In this document: piece after piece, positions 24,962-34,790 of the stretch
Numbering within the stretch: the first letter of the stretch is position 1
Layout of the letters: every line of letters begins with the position of its first letter
Assembly: GCF_000756305.1 (NCBI RefSeq)
Contig: NZ_JRFE01000012.1
Span: 56,830 to 120,829 of the forward strand
DNA: 64,000 nucleotides
Direction: 5' to 3'
Origin: Myxosarcina sp. GI1
GTDB lineage: Bacteria > Cyanobacteriota > Cyanobacteriia > Cyanobacteriales > Xenococcaceae
Notes under the pieces: generated by a model
Databases searched by the model: none
The model's input: the letters and a program-made list of their open reading frames with translations, nothing else
Told to the model about the DNA's origin: nothing
Position numbers and translations under genes: made by a program

Positions 24962-25657
24962 ATGACTGTTACTGACAATCGCCCCAAAATTCTAAGTTTT
25001 TATGCCTCTCCAATTGGTAAAAAAATTATTACTGGTGTTACGGGACTGGGATTAAGTCTATTTGTTTTGTTTCACATGACGGGCAATTTAGTATTGCTGA
25101 GTAGTTACCAAGCCTATAATCAGTTGGCGCATTTTATCGATCGCTTGGGAATATTACTGTATGTCGTTGAATTTGTTTTATTAGGGTTAGCTATTTTTCA
25201 TGTAGCGGCAGCAATTGAGATTAGACTTAACAGCTACAAAGCCAGAGGTACTAATTATAGTCAGCTTAAAAGTGCAGGTGCGCCAAGCAAACAATCGATT
25301 AGTTCGCGTACGATGATTGTTACGGGATTGGTTCTACTAGTATTTTTAGTGTTTCATCTACTGACATTTAAATTTGGCACTTACTACTCTACTTCTATTA
25401 ATGGCGTAGAAATGCGAGATCTAGCTAAGTTAGTCATCGAAAAGTTTCAACATCCTCTTTACGCCTTTGGTTACGCTGGTGTAATGATATTTTTGGGGTT
25501 TCACTTACGTCACGGCGTTTGGAGTGGTTTTCAGTCTTTGGGATTGCTCGATTCTCGTCTTAGTTCTTTAGTTTATGCGATCGCGCTAATTTTAGCCGTT
25601 TTTATCGCGATCGGTTTTATCGCTTTGCCTTTAGCTATTTATTTTGGCTATTTATAA
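24962..25657 (+). CDS. sdhC: Succinate dehydrogenase cytochrome b subunit
   Basis: A 231-residue membrane protein with about five hydrophobic helices and the cytochrome b558 pattern: KKIITGVTGLGLSLFVLFHM with a haem-ligand His, then AAAIEIRLNSYKARG and HPLYAFGYAGVMIFLGFHL. It anchors SdhA and SdhB to the membrane and passes electrons to quinone. ATG at 24962 is preferred over TTG one codon upstream. The flavoprotein and iron-sulfur subunits are not adjacent, which is usual in cyanobacteria. It ends 2 bp from the convergent channel gene. Confidence 0.88.
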   Translation: MTVTDNRPKILSFYASPIGKKIITGVTGLGLSLFVLFHMTGNLVLLSSYQAYNQLAHFIDRLGILLYVVEFVLLGLAIFHVAAAIEIRLNSYKARGTNYSQLKSAGAPSKQSISSRTMIVTGLVLLVFLVFHLLTFKFGTYYSTSINGVEMRDLAKLVIEKFQHPLYAFGYAGVMIFLGFHLRHGVWSGFQSLGLLDSRLSSLVYAIALILAVFIAIGFIALPLAIYFGYL

Positions 25658-25659
25658 AA

Positions 25660-26715
25660 CTAGTGGAGGCTCGAACCTCGGTAGCGCATTTTACCTCTCA
25701 ACTCATTGGCTCTAGCAAAATGAGGAATATCTGCTTGATGTCCCATAACAATAACTCTGTCTTCCGCTTCTAAAACCAGATGGCGATCGGGATTTTTGAT
25801 TACTGTACCGTCATGGCGGCGCAGAGCAATAATAATAAAAGCACCTTTTCCGCGTACCTCCAAGCGTTCTATAGTTTTTCCTACCAGGTAAGAATTTTGA
25901 GCTACCGCCAATTCATCGATTTTTATGTCTATTTGACCTAATAACTCGTCTAAATAATCTCGTTCGTCGCGATGTTCGAGATAGTTGGTTACAGCAGGGC
26001 GAGTCATGAGGTTCGCCATTCTCATCCCGCCAATAATTGCTGGTAATACTACTCGATCTGCTCCTGCTAATTTTAATTTTTTTTCGGTAGTAGGTAACTC
26101 TCCCCGCGCCAAAATCATTAATTGAGGATTTAGTCCGCGAGCGGTAAGAGTGATAAAAACATTTACCGCATCATCGGGTAATACCGTTGCTAGCATTTTG
26201 GCTTTTTCGATCCCGACGCTTTGTAAAATATTTTCGTCAGCAGCATTGCCAGTTTGAGTTAAATAGCCCATTTGCTCTGCTAAAGCCACGCGCTCGCTAT
26301 TAAGTTCGATAATTACAAATTCTTGTCTGGCTTGCTGTAACTGTTGGGCTAATATTTGCCCCATACGTCCAAATCCACAAATAATTGCATGATTCTGTAG
26401 GCGATCGATTCCTCGCGATCTGCGGTGTTCGTCTAAAGCACGGTGAATTTCTCCCTCTGTAACCATTTGTAAAAAACCTCCTACTGTATATACTGCTGAT
26501 GAAGTTCCTGCCAAAATCACTGCCATAGTGAAGATTTTTTCGCCCGATGTTTCTAGGGGTTCGACTTCGCCATAGCCAACACCAAAAATAGTGATAACCA
26601 CCATATAAACAGAGTCGATCGCTGCCCAACCAAATGAAATATAGCCAAAAATTGCGACTATAAGAGTAATTGCAAAAAAGATTGCTCCGATCCAAATTCG
26701 TTTGAAAGATGACAT
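25660..26715 (-). CDS. Potassium channel protein with RCK (TrkA-N/TrkA-C) domains
   Basis: A 351-residue protein. Residues 1-85 hold two membrane helices around the pore loop TIFGVGYGE (residues 42-50, a variant of the K+ selectivity filter TVGYG). The RCK N-domain starts near residue 110 with IICGFGRMGQILAQQL and an NAD/ATP-binding acidic residue in FVIIELN. A TrkA-C domain ends the protein (YLVGKTIERLEVRGK). It resembles MthK-type ligand-gated channels. It lies tail to tail with sdhC and has its own upstream region containing HIP1 sites. Confidence 0.88.
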   Translation of the reverse strand: MSSFKRIWIGAIFFAITLIVAIFGYISFGWAAIDSVYMVVITIFGVGYGEVEPLETSGEKIFTMAVILAGTSSAVYTVGGFLQMVTEGEIHRALDEHRRSRGIDRLQNHAIICGFGRMGQILAQQLQQARQEFVIIELNSERVALAEQMGYLTQTGNAADENILQSVGIEKAKMLATVLPDDAVNVFITLTARGLNPQLMILARGELPTTEKKLKLAGADRVVLPAIIGGMRMANLMTRPAVTNYLEHRDERDYLDELLGQIDIKIDELAVAQNSYLVGKTIERLEVRGKGAFIIIALRRHDGTVIKNPDRHLVLEAEDRVIVMGHQADIPHFARANELRGKMRYRGSSLH

Positions 26716-27003
26716 CCCGATCTAAATTAGTTAGCGATCGCGCTTTGCGTACTAGCGTAAGCTAATCGCCAAATCTACTATACGTAGATCGATCTAATCT
26801 TATAACCTGACTGCAATATTGTGTTCGAGCATACGATAGGCAAAATTATTAGACTTAATTAGAGAAAGTTGGCACGATTACACTTCGCATATTGCAAAGA
26901 GCGATCGCATCAATTCCAATCACGCCTAAAAACCAGATCGCGATAGCTGCAAAACGCGATATCCTTTTAAAGAAAGACTAGCGACAGGTATCGAACAAAA
27001 GCG

Positions 27004-28287
27004 GTGTTAGACCTCAAATTAATCAGACAAAATCCAGAACGAGTGCAAAAATTGCTCGATCGCCGTAGTGTGGGAACATACGATTTAGATCCCCTTTTAA
27101 ACTTAGATCGCGCCTCTAGAGAATTAGAAACCAGTCGCAGTCAACTTAGCGCACGCAGTAATGAAATTGGGAAGGAAGTCGGACAAAAGATTCGTAACGG
27201 CAGCGATCCCAAGGGAGAAGAAATTGCTCAATTAAAAAACGAAGGTAATGAAATAAAATCGCAGCTTGCCGAATTAGAACCACAAGAAAGAGAGCTTAAA
27301 ACTAAAATTGAAGCTTTACTATTAGAATTCCCTAATTTACCCGACGAGTCTACACCTATAGGTAAAAACGAAACAGAAAATGTTGAAGTAAAACGCTGGG
27401 GTGATGAATATCTACCAGAAAGCAACGATATTTTACCTCATTGGGAAATTGGCGAGCAATTAGGCATTTTAGAATTTAAACGAGCGGTAAAAGTTGCTCA
27501 GAGTCGCTTTGTCAATCTTATCGGTGCTGGTGCGGCACTGGAAAGAGCTTTAATTAGCTTTATGCTCGACACGCAAATTGAGGCTGGTTATTTAGAAGTT
27601 ATGCCTCCCGTACTGGTTAATAGCGATTCTTTATTAGGTACCAGTCAGCTTCCTAAGTTTGCCGAAGATAGCTTTAAGTGTAGTGAAGACGATTTGTGGC
27701 TGACACCTACTGCTGAAGTTCCCCTTACCAACCTCTATCGTGAGGAAATTATCGAAGCTGCATCATTACCGATTTATCACTGCGCTTACACCCCTTGTTT
27801 TCGTCGCGAAGCGGGGAGTTATGGCAAAGATACTAGAGGCTTGATCAGGCTGCATCAGTTTAATAAAGTAGAACTAGTTAAAATTGTCGCTCCTGAAACT
27901 TCCGAAGCCGAACATCAAACTTTGGTTGCAAACGCCGAAGCTATTTTACAAGCTTTAAAATTACCCTATCGAATTATCGAACTATGTACGGGAGATTTGG
28001 GTTTTGGTGCGGCTAAATGTTACGATCTAGAAGTTTGGATACCCTCAGCTAATATGTATCGGGAAATCTCTAGCTGTTCTAATTGTAAAGATTTTCAGGC
28101 GCGTCGGGCGGATATTCGCTGCAAACAAGCTGGGAAAAAAGGTACGCAATACGTTCATACTCTTAATGGTTCTGGTTTAGCAGTTGGCAGAACTATGGCG
28201 GCAGTGTTAGAAAACTATCAGCAGTCCGACGGTACGGTTAAAATTCCTGAAGTGTTGCAACCCTATCTCAAGCGAGAGGTTTTATAG
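27004..28287 (+). CDS. serS: Seryl-tRNA synthetase
   Basis: Charges tRNA-Ser and tRNA-Sec with serine. The 427-residue protein has the N-terminal coiled-coil arm (residues about 30-105, rich in Glu/Lys/Gln). Class II motif 2 is present as [21 protein letters not shown]-like sequence, and motif 3 as [23 protein letters not shown] start gives the family-typical MLDLKLIR N-terminus. It is a housekeeping gene with no operon partners here. Confidence 0.97.
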   Translation: MLDLKLIRQNPERVQKLLDRRSVGTYDLDPLLNLDRASRELETSRSQLSARSNEIGKEVGQKIRNGSDPKGEEIAQLKNEGNEIKSQLAELEPQERELKTKIEALLLEFPNLPDESTPIGKNETENVEVKRWGDEYLPESNDILPHWEIGEQLGILEFKRAVKVAQSRFVNLIGAGAALERALISFMLDTQIEAGYLEVMPPVLVNSDSLLGTSQLPKFAEDSFKCSEDDLWLTPTAEVPLTNLYREEIIEAASLPIYHCAYTPCFRREAGSYGKDTRGLIRLHQFNKVELVKIVAPETSEAEHQTLVANAEAILQALKLPYRIIELCTGDLGFGAAKCYDLEVWIPSANMYREISSCSNCKDFQARRADIRCKQAGKKGTQYVHTLNGSGLAVGRTMAAVLENYQQSDGTVKIPEVLQPYLKREVL

Positions 28288-28306
28288 CAGTAATTAAAAA
28301 ACTCTA

Positions 28307-29860
28307 TTAGCTGTTGTTAACTACCCTACCCTTAGTATCGGGAAAATTTTTAATCGGTTTAAACTGACTGGTAACTCTAAAAATTTGCCTATGACCTTGA
28401 ATGAGACACCAAGCCATAATTGCCCAGGTTTGCCAATTTTTCCATAGCGACAAGTCTCTAGCACCAACTGCGATCGCCGATAAAATAAATATAAATACTA
28501 GCAGGCGCAATAGCTTTTCTGGTACCTGTTGGGGCCAATTTTCGGCATTACCGCCTAAGTATCGATAGATAATATACAGCATCGTACGAGAAAGTATCTG
28601 ACTGGACAATAAGCTGGTACCGACAAGATTAGTTGGGGTTACGGCTAAAAATCCATAATATCTAAAAGACTGAAGTACTATATACAGCCAAGTTCTTGTA
28701 TTTTTATTAAGGTAGTTGTAAAACCAAAAACATAACCGAGTTGCTATTAAAAAAACAATCCAACAGGCTAAAAGCAATAAACCTCGATCGAATACCTTGA
28801 ATTGATTTGAGATGAATTCATAGTTAAACGGTAAGTTAACTTCTTGTGCTTTAGTCAAACAAGCAATTCCCAAAACCCCAAAAATCAAAGACCAAATCCA
28901 AGGACTCCAACTATCGATCGCCTTTTTACAGCTATAATATGTAGCCGACAATTTGGGTTTTTCTTCATATTGCTCGGCTACTAAATCATTTTCGCAATAC
29001 CCTATTTCATAAACACACCAAAAAGAAATTAGAAGCAGCAAAATACTGGCGCTATGCAATAAAGAATTACTAGCTTGCCAAGAAAAAGCTAAAATCAGTA
29101 CGGGCAAATCATCCCACAAAATAACTTTGTAAATATATTTTTCTCCAACCCGTTTGACTTTTTCTACATAAAAAAGCGGTAAATAAACATCGTTAAGTGG
29201 CGGAATATATTTTGCCAGATCCCAAACTACGAAACAGGGTTTTGCTACTTCTTGCAATAAAGGTAAATCTTCTATAGAGTCGGTAATAGCGATCGCAGAC
29301 TTAATTGTTTCTGGCGATAAAACCTTGTTTAACATTAATAATTTGCCATTACTTCTATCTCGAATTCCTTGCCAAAAACGACAGCCAACGATGCGATCGC
29401 AGGTTATTGGTAAAGCATTAAGAATGGGATTGACGATAAAATTAAATCCTAAAGTAGCAACTACAATTGGCGAACCAGCATTTTTATCGATCGCCCTCAA
29501 TAGTTCTTTATTTTCATATTTTTTGGCTAACTGTCTGGCTTTGTTTTGCCACAAAAACCAAGTCCAGGGAAGTAAAATAGTTGAAACAATAACTAAAAAC
29601 CAATCTCGAATTTTAGAATCTTTAAAAGAGCCAGGCAACCAACTCCAAGGTCGAATAAAATATAAAAGCTTCAACAATAGCAGTCCTAATGCTTTTGGTC
29701 TGAGGCTATTAAGATACTCGGCTGTAGAGTTACGCAGAAACAGGGTTTCATCAAAATCTATAATTATTGTCGTATCGTGAGAAGCAGTTTCGACTAATGT
29801 TAATGCTTCAGTTTTTTTAATGCGATCGATATCTCTTGGCTCGAACTCAATCATTGACAA
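28307..29860 (-). CDS. HAD-like phosphatase fused to a polytopic UbiA-like membrane domain
   Basis: A 517-residue protein. The N-terminal about 230 residues are a HAD hydrolase with nucleophile motif DFDETLF (residues 35-41) and a late acidic motif AITDSIEDLPLL. The remainder has several membrane helices. After the first comes the sequence YEIGYCENDLVAEQYEEKP, reminiscent of the ND-x3-D-x3-D prenyl-diphosphate motif of UbiA prenyltransferases. HAD-UbiA fusions occur in bacteria, some near cell-envelope genes, so it may process a polyprenyl-linked sugar. The UbiA link is tentative because the second aspartate pattern is imperfect. Confidence 0.55.
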   Translation of the reverse strand: MSMIEFEPRDIDRIKKTEALTLVETASHDTTIIIDFDETLFLRNSTAEYLNSLRPKALGLLLLKLLYFIRPWSWLPGSFKDSKIRDWFLVIVSTILLPWTWFLWQNKARQLAKKYENKELLRAIDKNAGSPIVVATLGFNFIVNPILNALPITCDRIVGCRFWQGIRDRSNGKLLMLNKVLSPETIKSAIAITDSIEDLPLLQEVAKPCFVVWDLAKYIPPLNDVYLPLFYVEKVKRVGEKYIYKVILWDDLPVLILAFSWQASNSLLHSASILLLLISFWCVYEIGYCENDLVAEQYEEKPKLSATYYSCKKAIDSWSPWIWSLIFGVLGIACLTKAQEVNLPFNYEFISNQFKVFDRGLLLLACWIVFLIATRLCFWFYNYLNKNTRTWLYIVLQSFRYYGFLAVTPTNLVGTSLLSSQILSRTMLYIIYRYLGGNAENWPQQVPEKLLRLLVFIFILSAIAVGARDLSLWKNWQTWAIMAWCLIQGHRQIFRVTSQFKPIKNFPDTKGRVVNNS

Positions 29861-30333
29861 TAATGCTTATTAATAATTTTAAACAAAGTTTTTTATATGC
29901 TACTATTTTCACTAAAATTGTGTGTTGATTTTTAGCAGCAAATATTAAAAACTTTAATAATTTAATTAAATTAATGTCATTTATGAAAATATTAGTATTT
30001 AGTATTGCGATCTAGTGACTTATGCCACAAAACCGTATTTGCTGATTGATTTGCCTTTGTTTATTTTTACATACTAGCTCAAATTTAGAATTGTTGAACT
30101 ATACAATTGCAGTGAGTTGTTAACGGCAATATATCTCGAAAAAGTTAGATTTTAGGTAGTAAAGGACAATAAAAACAGAAATTTTTTTATATTAGATTTA
30201 AACTTTATTTATACTCAAGCAAGACAAAAAAACAGTATCTTTGTGTTGTCTGTATTCACAGACACAATATCTTTAAAAAATGCTTGCTAAGTATTTTTTA
30301 AAGCGATCGCAACAGGAAAAATACGAAATCTAG
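29861..30333. other. AT-rich gap with two hairpins, 473 bp
   Basis: No gene seen. At 30271-30303 an 11-bp stem CTTTAAAAAAT/ATTTTTTAAAG frames a mismatched inner stem. At 30241-30267 an imperfect TTGTG...CACAA stem, read on the minus strand, is followed by a run of seven T within 20 nt. Either could terminate the minus-strand acyltransferase transcript. A HIP1 site lies at 30303-30310. The rest is featureless AT-rich sequence. Confidence 0.45.
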
Positions 30334-31056
30334 TTAATTTTTTCGGCTTTTAATAACTTTAGCAGGCACGCCGACAGCCACTGAATAAGGGGGTATATTC
30401 TTAGTAACAACCGCTCCCGCACCGATGACGCTACCCCTGCCAATAGTAACTCCATCTACTATATTTACCCCACTTCCCAGCCAGCAATCGTCTTCAATAA
30501 CAATTCCTTTAAAGTCAAAACCCTGCTCTCTGATATTTTGAGTAGTATCTTCAAATCTATAGTTGTGAGCGTACAAAGAAGAATGAGAAGCAATTAAGCA
30601 ATCTTTACCGATAGAAATTTTGCCATATCCCCAAATGCAGGTATGAGGACCAACATATGTGCGATCGCCAATATATAGCTGACTACCCTCAAAAGTTCTG
30701 AGATCGACACCTCTATCTAAACTAACCAAATCGGCTAACATAATTTTATTATTCTGCCCCGTGCAGCTAATACCGACATCTCTAGAAAGATTGACGCGAT
30801 CGCCTATTTCCAGATAGTTATTGCGATCGATATCTATTTCCACACCTCGATGAAAAACAACCCCAAAACCGACTTTAATTCGCCATCCATCTTTTAACCT
30901 AACATCGGGATAAATTTTAACGGAGCGTCCCATTTTTTTGAAGATAATGGGATAGAGTAAATATCGAATTCCCAAACCAGGCAGTAAAGGAATCCAGCCA
31001 AATAAGGCTGTCATCGCTTGAGTCTGCCAGCGCGACCAGGAAGAAAATAATTGCAT
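30334..31056 (-). CDS. Left-handed beta-helix acyltransferase (hexapeptide repeat)
   Basis: A 240-residue LbH acetyltransferase-like protein. Hexapeptide repeats run from about residue 60 to the end (IGDRTYVGPHTCIWGYGKI, IGKDCLIASHSSLYAHNYRF, WLGSGVNIVDGVTIGRGSVI). The H-N pair in SLYAHNYRF is at the place of the acceptor-activating His. The N-terminal hydrophobic segment suggests membrane contact. Such enzymes O- or N-acetylate sugars in surface polysaccharides. It is alone on its strand and its acceptor is unknown. Confidence 0.8.
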   Translation of the reverse strand: MQLFSSWSRWQTQAMTALFGWIPLLPGLGIRYLLYPIIFKKMGRSVKIYPDVRLKDGWRIKVGFGVVFHRGVEIDIDRNNYLEIGDRVNLSRDVGISCTGQNNKIMLADLVSLDRGVDLRTFEGSQLYIGDRTYVGPHTCIWGYGKISIGKDCLIASHSSLYAHNYRFEDTTQNIREQGFDFKGIVIEDDCWLGSGVNIVDGVTIGRGSVIGAGAVVTKNIPPYSVAVGVPAKVIKSRKN

Positions 31057-31262
31057 GAGTTATTCTGCGACTCTTATAAGAGTAAAGAAGATTACTGCAA
31101 AAACTGTTATGTCTCGGTCGTTTGCTTGCCAAAGAATGTAGATTTACTAAATCTCCTTTTTATCGACAAACCAGGACTAAAGTTTTGCTGTTATTAAAGA
31201 GCGTCGGAAGCCGATTTTACGGTAAGTGCTGAAGAATAAAGATAAAGACAAACCTACTAAAT

Positions 31263-31643
31263 TTATGCTTGTTGTTGGTGATATTCTGAGATTTGTTCGT
31301 AAATTTCGCTAGGAAACTGCAAATCCTGGTAGATATTGCCCGCATCTGGATCTTCAGCATTGGGACAGATTGTAAACACCTGATGTTGTTGCCACTCTAA
31401 AATTTTTTCTCTGCGAGGAGGATTGTAATTTTTGGCTTCTACTTGTTGGTAGAGTGCTTTGGCCTCAGATTCACTAAAGTCGGGATCTTTTTGCAAATAG
31501 GCGATCGCTTCTGCTTCACTGAGAAAGTGGCGAGCGACTATAGTAAAAACCAATCTACCATAGTGTCCGATATCTTTACTCGCCTCCAATCCATCTAGCA
31601 GATTAGCCATTGTCTTGTTTTTGCGTAAGTCTGCAACTGACAT
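31263..31643 (-). CDS. Conserved hypothetical protein, 126 aa
   Basis: A soluble, mostly alpha-helical protein of 126 residues, with no signal peptide and no motif I recognise. Key stretches are MSVADLRKNKTMANLLDGLE at the start and HFLSEAEAIAYLQKDPDFSE in the middle; the latter resembles a short helical repeat. The coding potential is convincing, and it lies 55 bp downstream of a cupin gene on the same strand. No function can be offered. Confidence 0.65.
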   Translation of the reverse strand: MSVADLRKNKTMANLLDGLEASKDIGHYGRLVFTIVARHFLSEAEAIAYLQKDPDFSESEAKALYQQVEAKNYNPPRREKILEWQQHQVFTICPNAEDPDAGNIYQDLQFPSEIYEQISEYHQQQA

Positions 31644-31698
31644 ATATTACTAAACTGGTATGTTAAAAAAATTAAAATCATTAACCGCCAAGCAGGAC

Positions 31699-32040
31699 TT
31701 AAGTTTCATCTCGGTCGTCAACTCTAGCAGGTGGACTAGTAGCTTCTACAGCAGTAAAAGGTTCGGTAATCTTGTATGTATGGGTGGCACCCTTGGGTAC
31801 AATCCACGAATCACCAGCTTCCAATTTTACTACCTGACCCTCTAAATGCAATTCTGCTTTGCCTTGAATTACATAGCCTACAGTCTCGTATTCTCTAGCT
31901 TGTTCTGGTTTGGGGTCTGTGGGTTGTTCGTTTTCCCACATCCGCATCGATAGGCTTTTACCCATAGCCAGATATTTTTGACCCATTTCACCCTTTGGCG
32001 ATTGAGCCGAACTAACTTTTTTTACAGTGGTGTCACTCAT
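31699..32040 (-). CDS. Cupin domain protein
   Basis: A 113-residue single-domain cupin. The pattern EYETVGYVIQGKAELHLEG ... AGDSWIVPKGATHTYKI gives both conserved cupin motifs, though the first lacks the full HxH metal set. I chose the ATG at 32040 (MSDTTVKK) because the sequence from further upstream starts (32181) has no conserved look. It may be a small metal-dependent enzyme or ligand-binding protein. Confidence 0.75.
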   Translation of the reverse strand: MSDTTVKKVSSAQSPKGEMGQKYLAMGKSLSMRMWENEQPTDPKPEQAREYETVGYVIQGKAELHLEGQVVKLEAGDSWIVPKGATHTYKITEPFTAVEATSPPARVDDRDET

Positions 32041-32397
32041 AATTTTTTTTTGGCTGAATAAGTTTACTGCATGTCTATCTCTAAACACAGATAAAACTTT
32101 AGCTTTATCAGCCGAAAATTTGCTTCCACTCAAAGTTATAAAAAATGTGGTTGTCAGATAAGTTTCTGGCGAAGAAAACAATCGGCTGATGCTTAATATC
32201 TTACTAAAGACCGATATTAAAAGTTTAAATTACTGCGTAAAAAATACATGCGATCGCCGACGAAGCAGATCTACAAAAGCATTTAGATTAAATTCATTAC
32301 AATCCTGTCAAACGCGGCTCGATCGAACTGGTGGGTAAAAAGCTATTCTCGTAAATCATAATTGGTTCTGATGATTATTTGCCTACCCTATCTAATG

Positions 32398-33213
32398 TCA
32401 AAGATCGAGACTGTTACATAAAGCAATCCAATTTTGTAAACTGAGGTCTTCGGCACGACACTTGGGATTGAGATTTAATCGCGTTAATAATTCCTCTGTC
32501 GCCTCGCTGGATATCATGCTCTTTAAGTTATTGCGTAACATTTTACGGCGGTTGGCAAAACCGAGTTTAATTAGAGTTTCTAACTGGCGCGGATTTTTGG
32601 CAGGGGGGAAGATTGCTCGCGGACGTAGTCTAATTACTGCCGAAGCTACTTTTGGCGGTGGATAAAATGCTTTGGCAGGAACGGTACAAATTATTTCGCA
32701 ACTTGCCAAATACTGTACCCGCAGCGATAAAGCACCAAAAGCTTTAGTACCGGGGGTGGCTATCAGGCGTTCCGCTACCTCTTTTTGCACTAGCAGCACC
32801 ATCGATTGATAGGTTCTAACAGCAGGACGAGAAATTTTTCCCAGCAGTTTTTCGATGATAGGACCCGTAATATTGTAGGGAATGTTAGCAACTACTTTGT
32901 TGGGGTTATGAAATTTGGGAAAAGAAGCCAGCAAAGATTCTAAGTCTATTGTCAAAAAATCTCCCTGCAAAAGTAAAAAGTTATCTCGATCGCTCAACTT
33001 TTGTCGTAGTTTTTTACTTAAGTTGCGATCGATTTCTACGGCGACTACGGCTTGAGTTTCTGACAATAGACGGTTGGTAAGAATTCCCGTACCAGAACCA
33101 ATTTCTAAAACGCAATCGCTCTCGGTTAATTCTGCTGCTGCAATAATTTGCTCTAAGGCTTTTTCACTACGCAACCAGTGTTGGGCAAAACGTTTGTGAG
33201 GTCGATCGCTCAT
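32398..33213 (-). CDS. rsmA: 16S rRNA (adenine1518/1519-N6)-dimethyltransferase
   Basis: Also called KsgA. It dimethylates two adjacent adenines near the 3' end of 16S rRNA during 30S maturation. The SAM-binding motif is LEIGSGTGILT and the catalytic motif is VVANIPYNITGP; the C-terminal RNA-binding helical domain is intact. Length 271 is normal. A nitrilase-family gene ends 45 bp upstream on the same strand. Confidence 0.95.
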   Translation of the reverse strand: MSDRPHKRFAQHWLRSEKALEQIIAAAELTESDCVLEIGSGTGILTNRLLSETQAVVAVEIDRNLSKKLRQKLSDRDNFLLLQGDFLTIDLESLLASFPKFHNPNKVVANIPYNITGPIIEKLLGKISRPAVRTYQSMVLLVQKEVAERLIATPGTKAFGALSLRVQYLASCEIICTVPAKAFYPPPKVASAVIRLRPRAIFPPAKNPRQLETLIKLGFANRRKMLRNNLKSMISSEATEELLTRLNLNPKCRAEDLSLQNWIALCNSLDL

Positions 33214-33258
33214 TAAATTATTACTCAGTCAATCTTGTTGTGAAAATCGAATCCAGCT

Positions 33259-34077
33259 CTAAACAAATACTCGATGTTCCAAAGAGGGCATCTGTCTGCG
33301 TACTTGCTGAAGACGATTGGGATCGATCTCGGCAACTGCTACCCCTGGATGCTCCCCTGCATCGGCTAAAATAACTCCCCAGGGGTCGATAATCATCGCG
33401 TGTCCGTGAGAATAGCGACGTTGATAGTGGTTGCCTGTTTGAGCGGGTGCGATAACATAAGCCGTATTTTCTATTGCCCTGGCTTGTAACAACACCTGCC
33501 AGTGATCTTTACCAGTATAGGCAGTAAAAGCAGCAGGTATAAACAAAACATCTACTCCTTGATGTGCCAGATAGCGATATAGTTCGGGAAAACGAACATC
33601 ATAACAAATAGAGAGTCCCACTTTTCCTAAATGCTCGGAAACATAAATTGGGGGCAACTTAGTCCCTGCCATCACTGTACTGGATTCCTGGTAGGTATTG
33701 CCGTCTGGAACATTAACATCAAACAGATGTACTTTTTGATAGTGCGAGACTTCTTTCCCATCGGGGGTAACTAAAACTGCTGTATTATAGGCTTTAGCCG
33801 GGTTGTCTGGCACTGGCACGGGAAAACCACCTCCCAGGATGGTTATTTGAAAACGCTGCGCCATTTTTTTGAGAAATTCACGGGATTTGAGGGCAATATT
33901 TTTAGCTTGCGACAGTTTATCTACTTCTAAGCCTAAAAAAGCAAAGTTTTCTGGCAAACTAACTAGTTCTGCACCTCTGCGTACTGCCAAATCAATCAGT
34001 TCTTCTGCTTCAAGCAAATTGTGTTCCAGGTCTGGCTTACTGGTCATTTGAATGGCGGCGGCAAGATATGGCTTCAT
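33259..34077 (-). CDS. Carbon-nitrogen hydrolase (nitrilase family, Nit1/omega-amidase type)
   Basis: A 272-residue amidase with the catalytic Glu-Lys-Cys triad: SLPENFAF, HYQKVHLFDVN and GLSICYDVRFPELYR. The GLSICYDVRFPELYR elbow and the following HPGVAVAEIDPNRL tail are typical of the deaminated-glutathione amidase/Nit branch, so a metabolite-repair role is likely. It lies between cdd and rsmA, all on the minus strand. The physiological substrate is inferred. Confidence 0.87.
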   Translation of the reverse strand: MKPYLAAAIQMTSKPDLEHNLLEAEELIDLAVRRGAELVSLPENFAFLGLEVDKLSQAKNIALKSREFLKKMAQRFQITILGGGFPVPVPDNPAKAYNTAVLVTPDGKEVSHYQKVHLFDVNVPDGNTYQESSTVMAGTKLPPIYVSEHLGKVGLSICYDVRFPELYRYLAHQGVDVLFIPAAFTAYTGKDHWQVLLQARAIENTAYVIAPAQTGNHYQRRYSHGHAMIIDPWGVILADAGEHPGVAVAEIDPNRLQQVRRQMPSLEHRVFV

Positions 34078-34173
34078 TGCGGTCTCGAATTTTTTTGGGT
34101 CGTCAATTTATATACAATATAACTTTCAGTTACATCGAGAAAGTAACTTTTAGAGAAATGAGAACTCGCGCAT

Positions 34174-34587
34174 TTAAAAAGAGAAGCCCGCAGGTAATAA
34201 TTCGCTAGCCAGGTTTGAGTGCCATTCCCCTTGACCTTGAAACACGACTGCGGCATCTTTACCAAATTCCCAAATTACTTGCCTACAGGCACCGCATGGG
34301 GAACAGGGTATTTGACGGTCGTTGACTATAGCAATCGCGGCAATTTTCATGCTATCTCCTCCCTCGGCAGCAACTGCGGTGGCAACCGCATTTCTCTCAG
34401 CACACATACTCAAACCGTAAGAGGCGTTTTCTACATTGCAGCCAGTAAAAATATTACCTGCTTTAGTTAAAACAGCCGCACCGACTCTAAAGCGAGAGTA
34501 TGGTGCATAGGCATATTTGAGAGTTTCGGTAGCTTTGGTAATTAGTAATTCTATTTGAGTACGACTAATTGAGTTGTTATCGCTCAA
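34174..34587 (-). CDS. cdd: Cytidine deaminase
   Basis: A 137-residue homotetrameric-type enzyme that deaminates cytidine and deoxycytidine for pyrimidine salvage. Zinc site and catalytic Glu are in NVENASYGLSMCAERNAV, with the second zinc motif PCSPCGACRQV. Length and motif spacing are normal. It is separated by 96 bp from the nitrilase gene downstream. Confidence 0.94.
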   Translation of the reverse strand: MSDNNSISRTQIELLITKATETLKYAYAPYSRFRVGAAVLTKAGNIFTGCNVENASYGLSMCAERNAVATAVAAEGGDSMKIAAIAIVNDRQIPCSPCGACRQVIWEFGKDAAVVFQGQGEWHSNLASELLPAGFSF

Positions 34588-34709
34588 ATATCTGCTCCAA
34601 ATTTATAAAATTTTAGTTCGATCGAGAAGCTAAAAAAACACTGCTTTGTAAACAATTATTAAGATACTGCATCTAAAACCTATGTTTGTTCGTACTAAAA
34701 ATTGTGTGC

Positions 34710-34755
34710 GACCGTCGGCATTTTTTTCCTCTAGACATACGACGGTCTTTTTTTT
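34710..34755. terminator. Terminator-like hairpin between cdd and DAHP synthase
   Basis: An 8-bp stem GACCGTCG/CGACGGTC with a 22-nt loop is followed on the plus strand by eight T. Flanking genes are both on the minus strand, where the hairpin is followed by the weaker ATTTTTAG. It lies 36 bp after the DAHP synthase stop and probably ends that minus-strand transcript. Confidence 0.6.
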
Positions 34756-34790
34756 GTCCAAACTCGCTCGACATCTTAACTCAAGAAAAA

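Noticed and set aside
25666-25690. tRNA-like GCTCGAACC segment
   Set aside because: It is coding sequence of the potassium channel C-terminus and has no cloverleaf arms around it.
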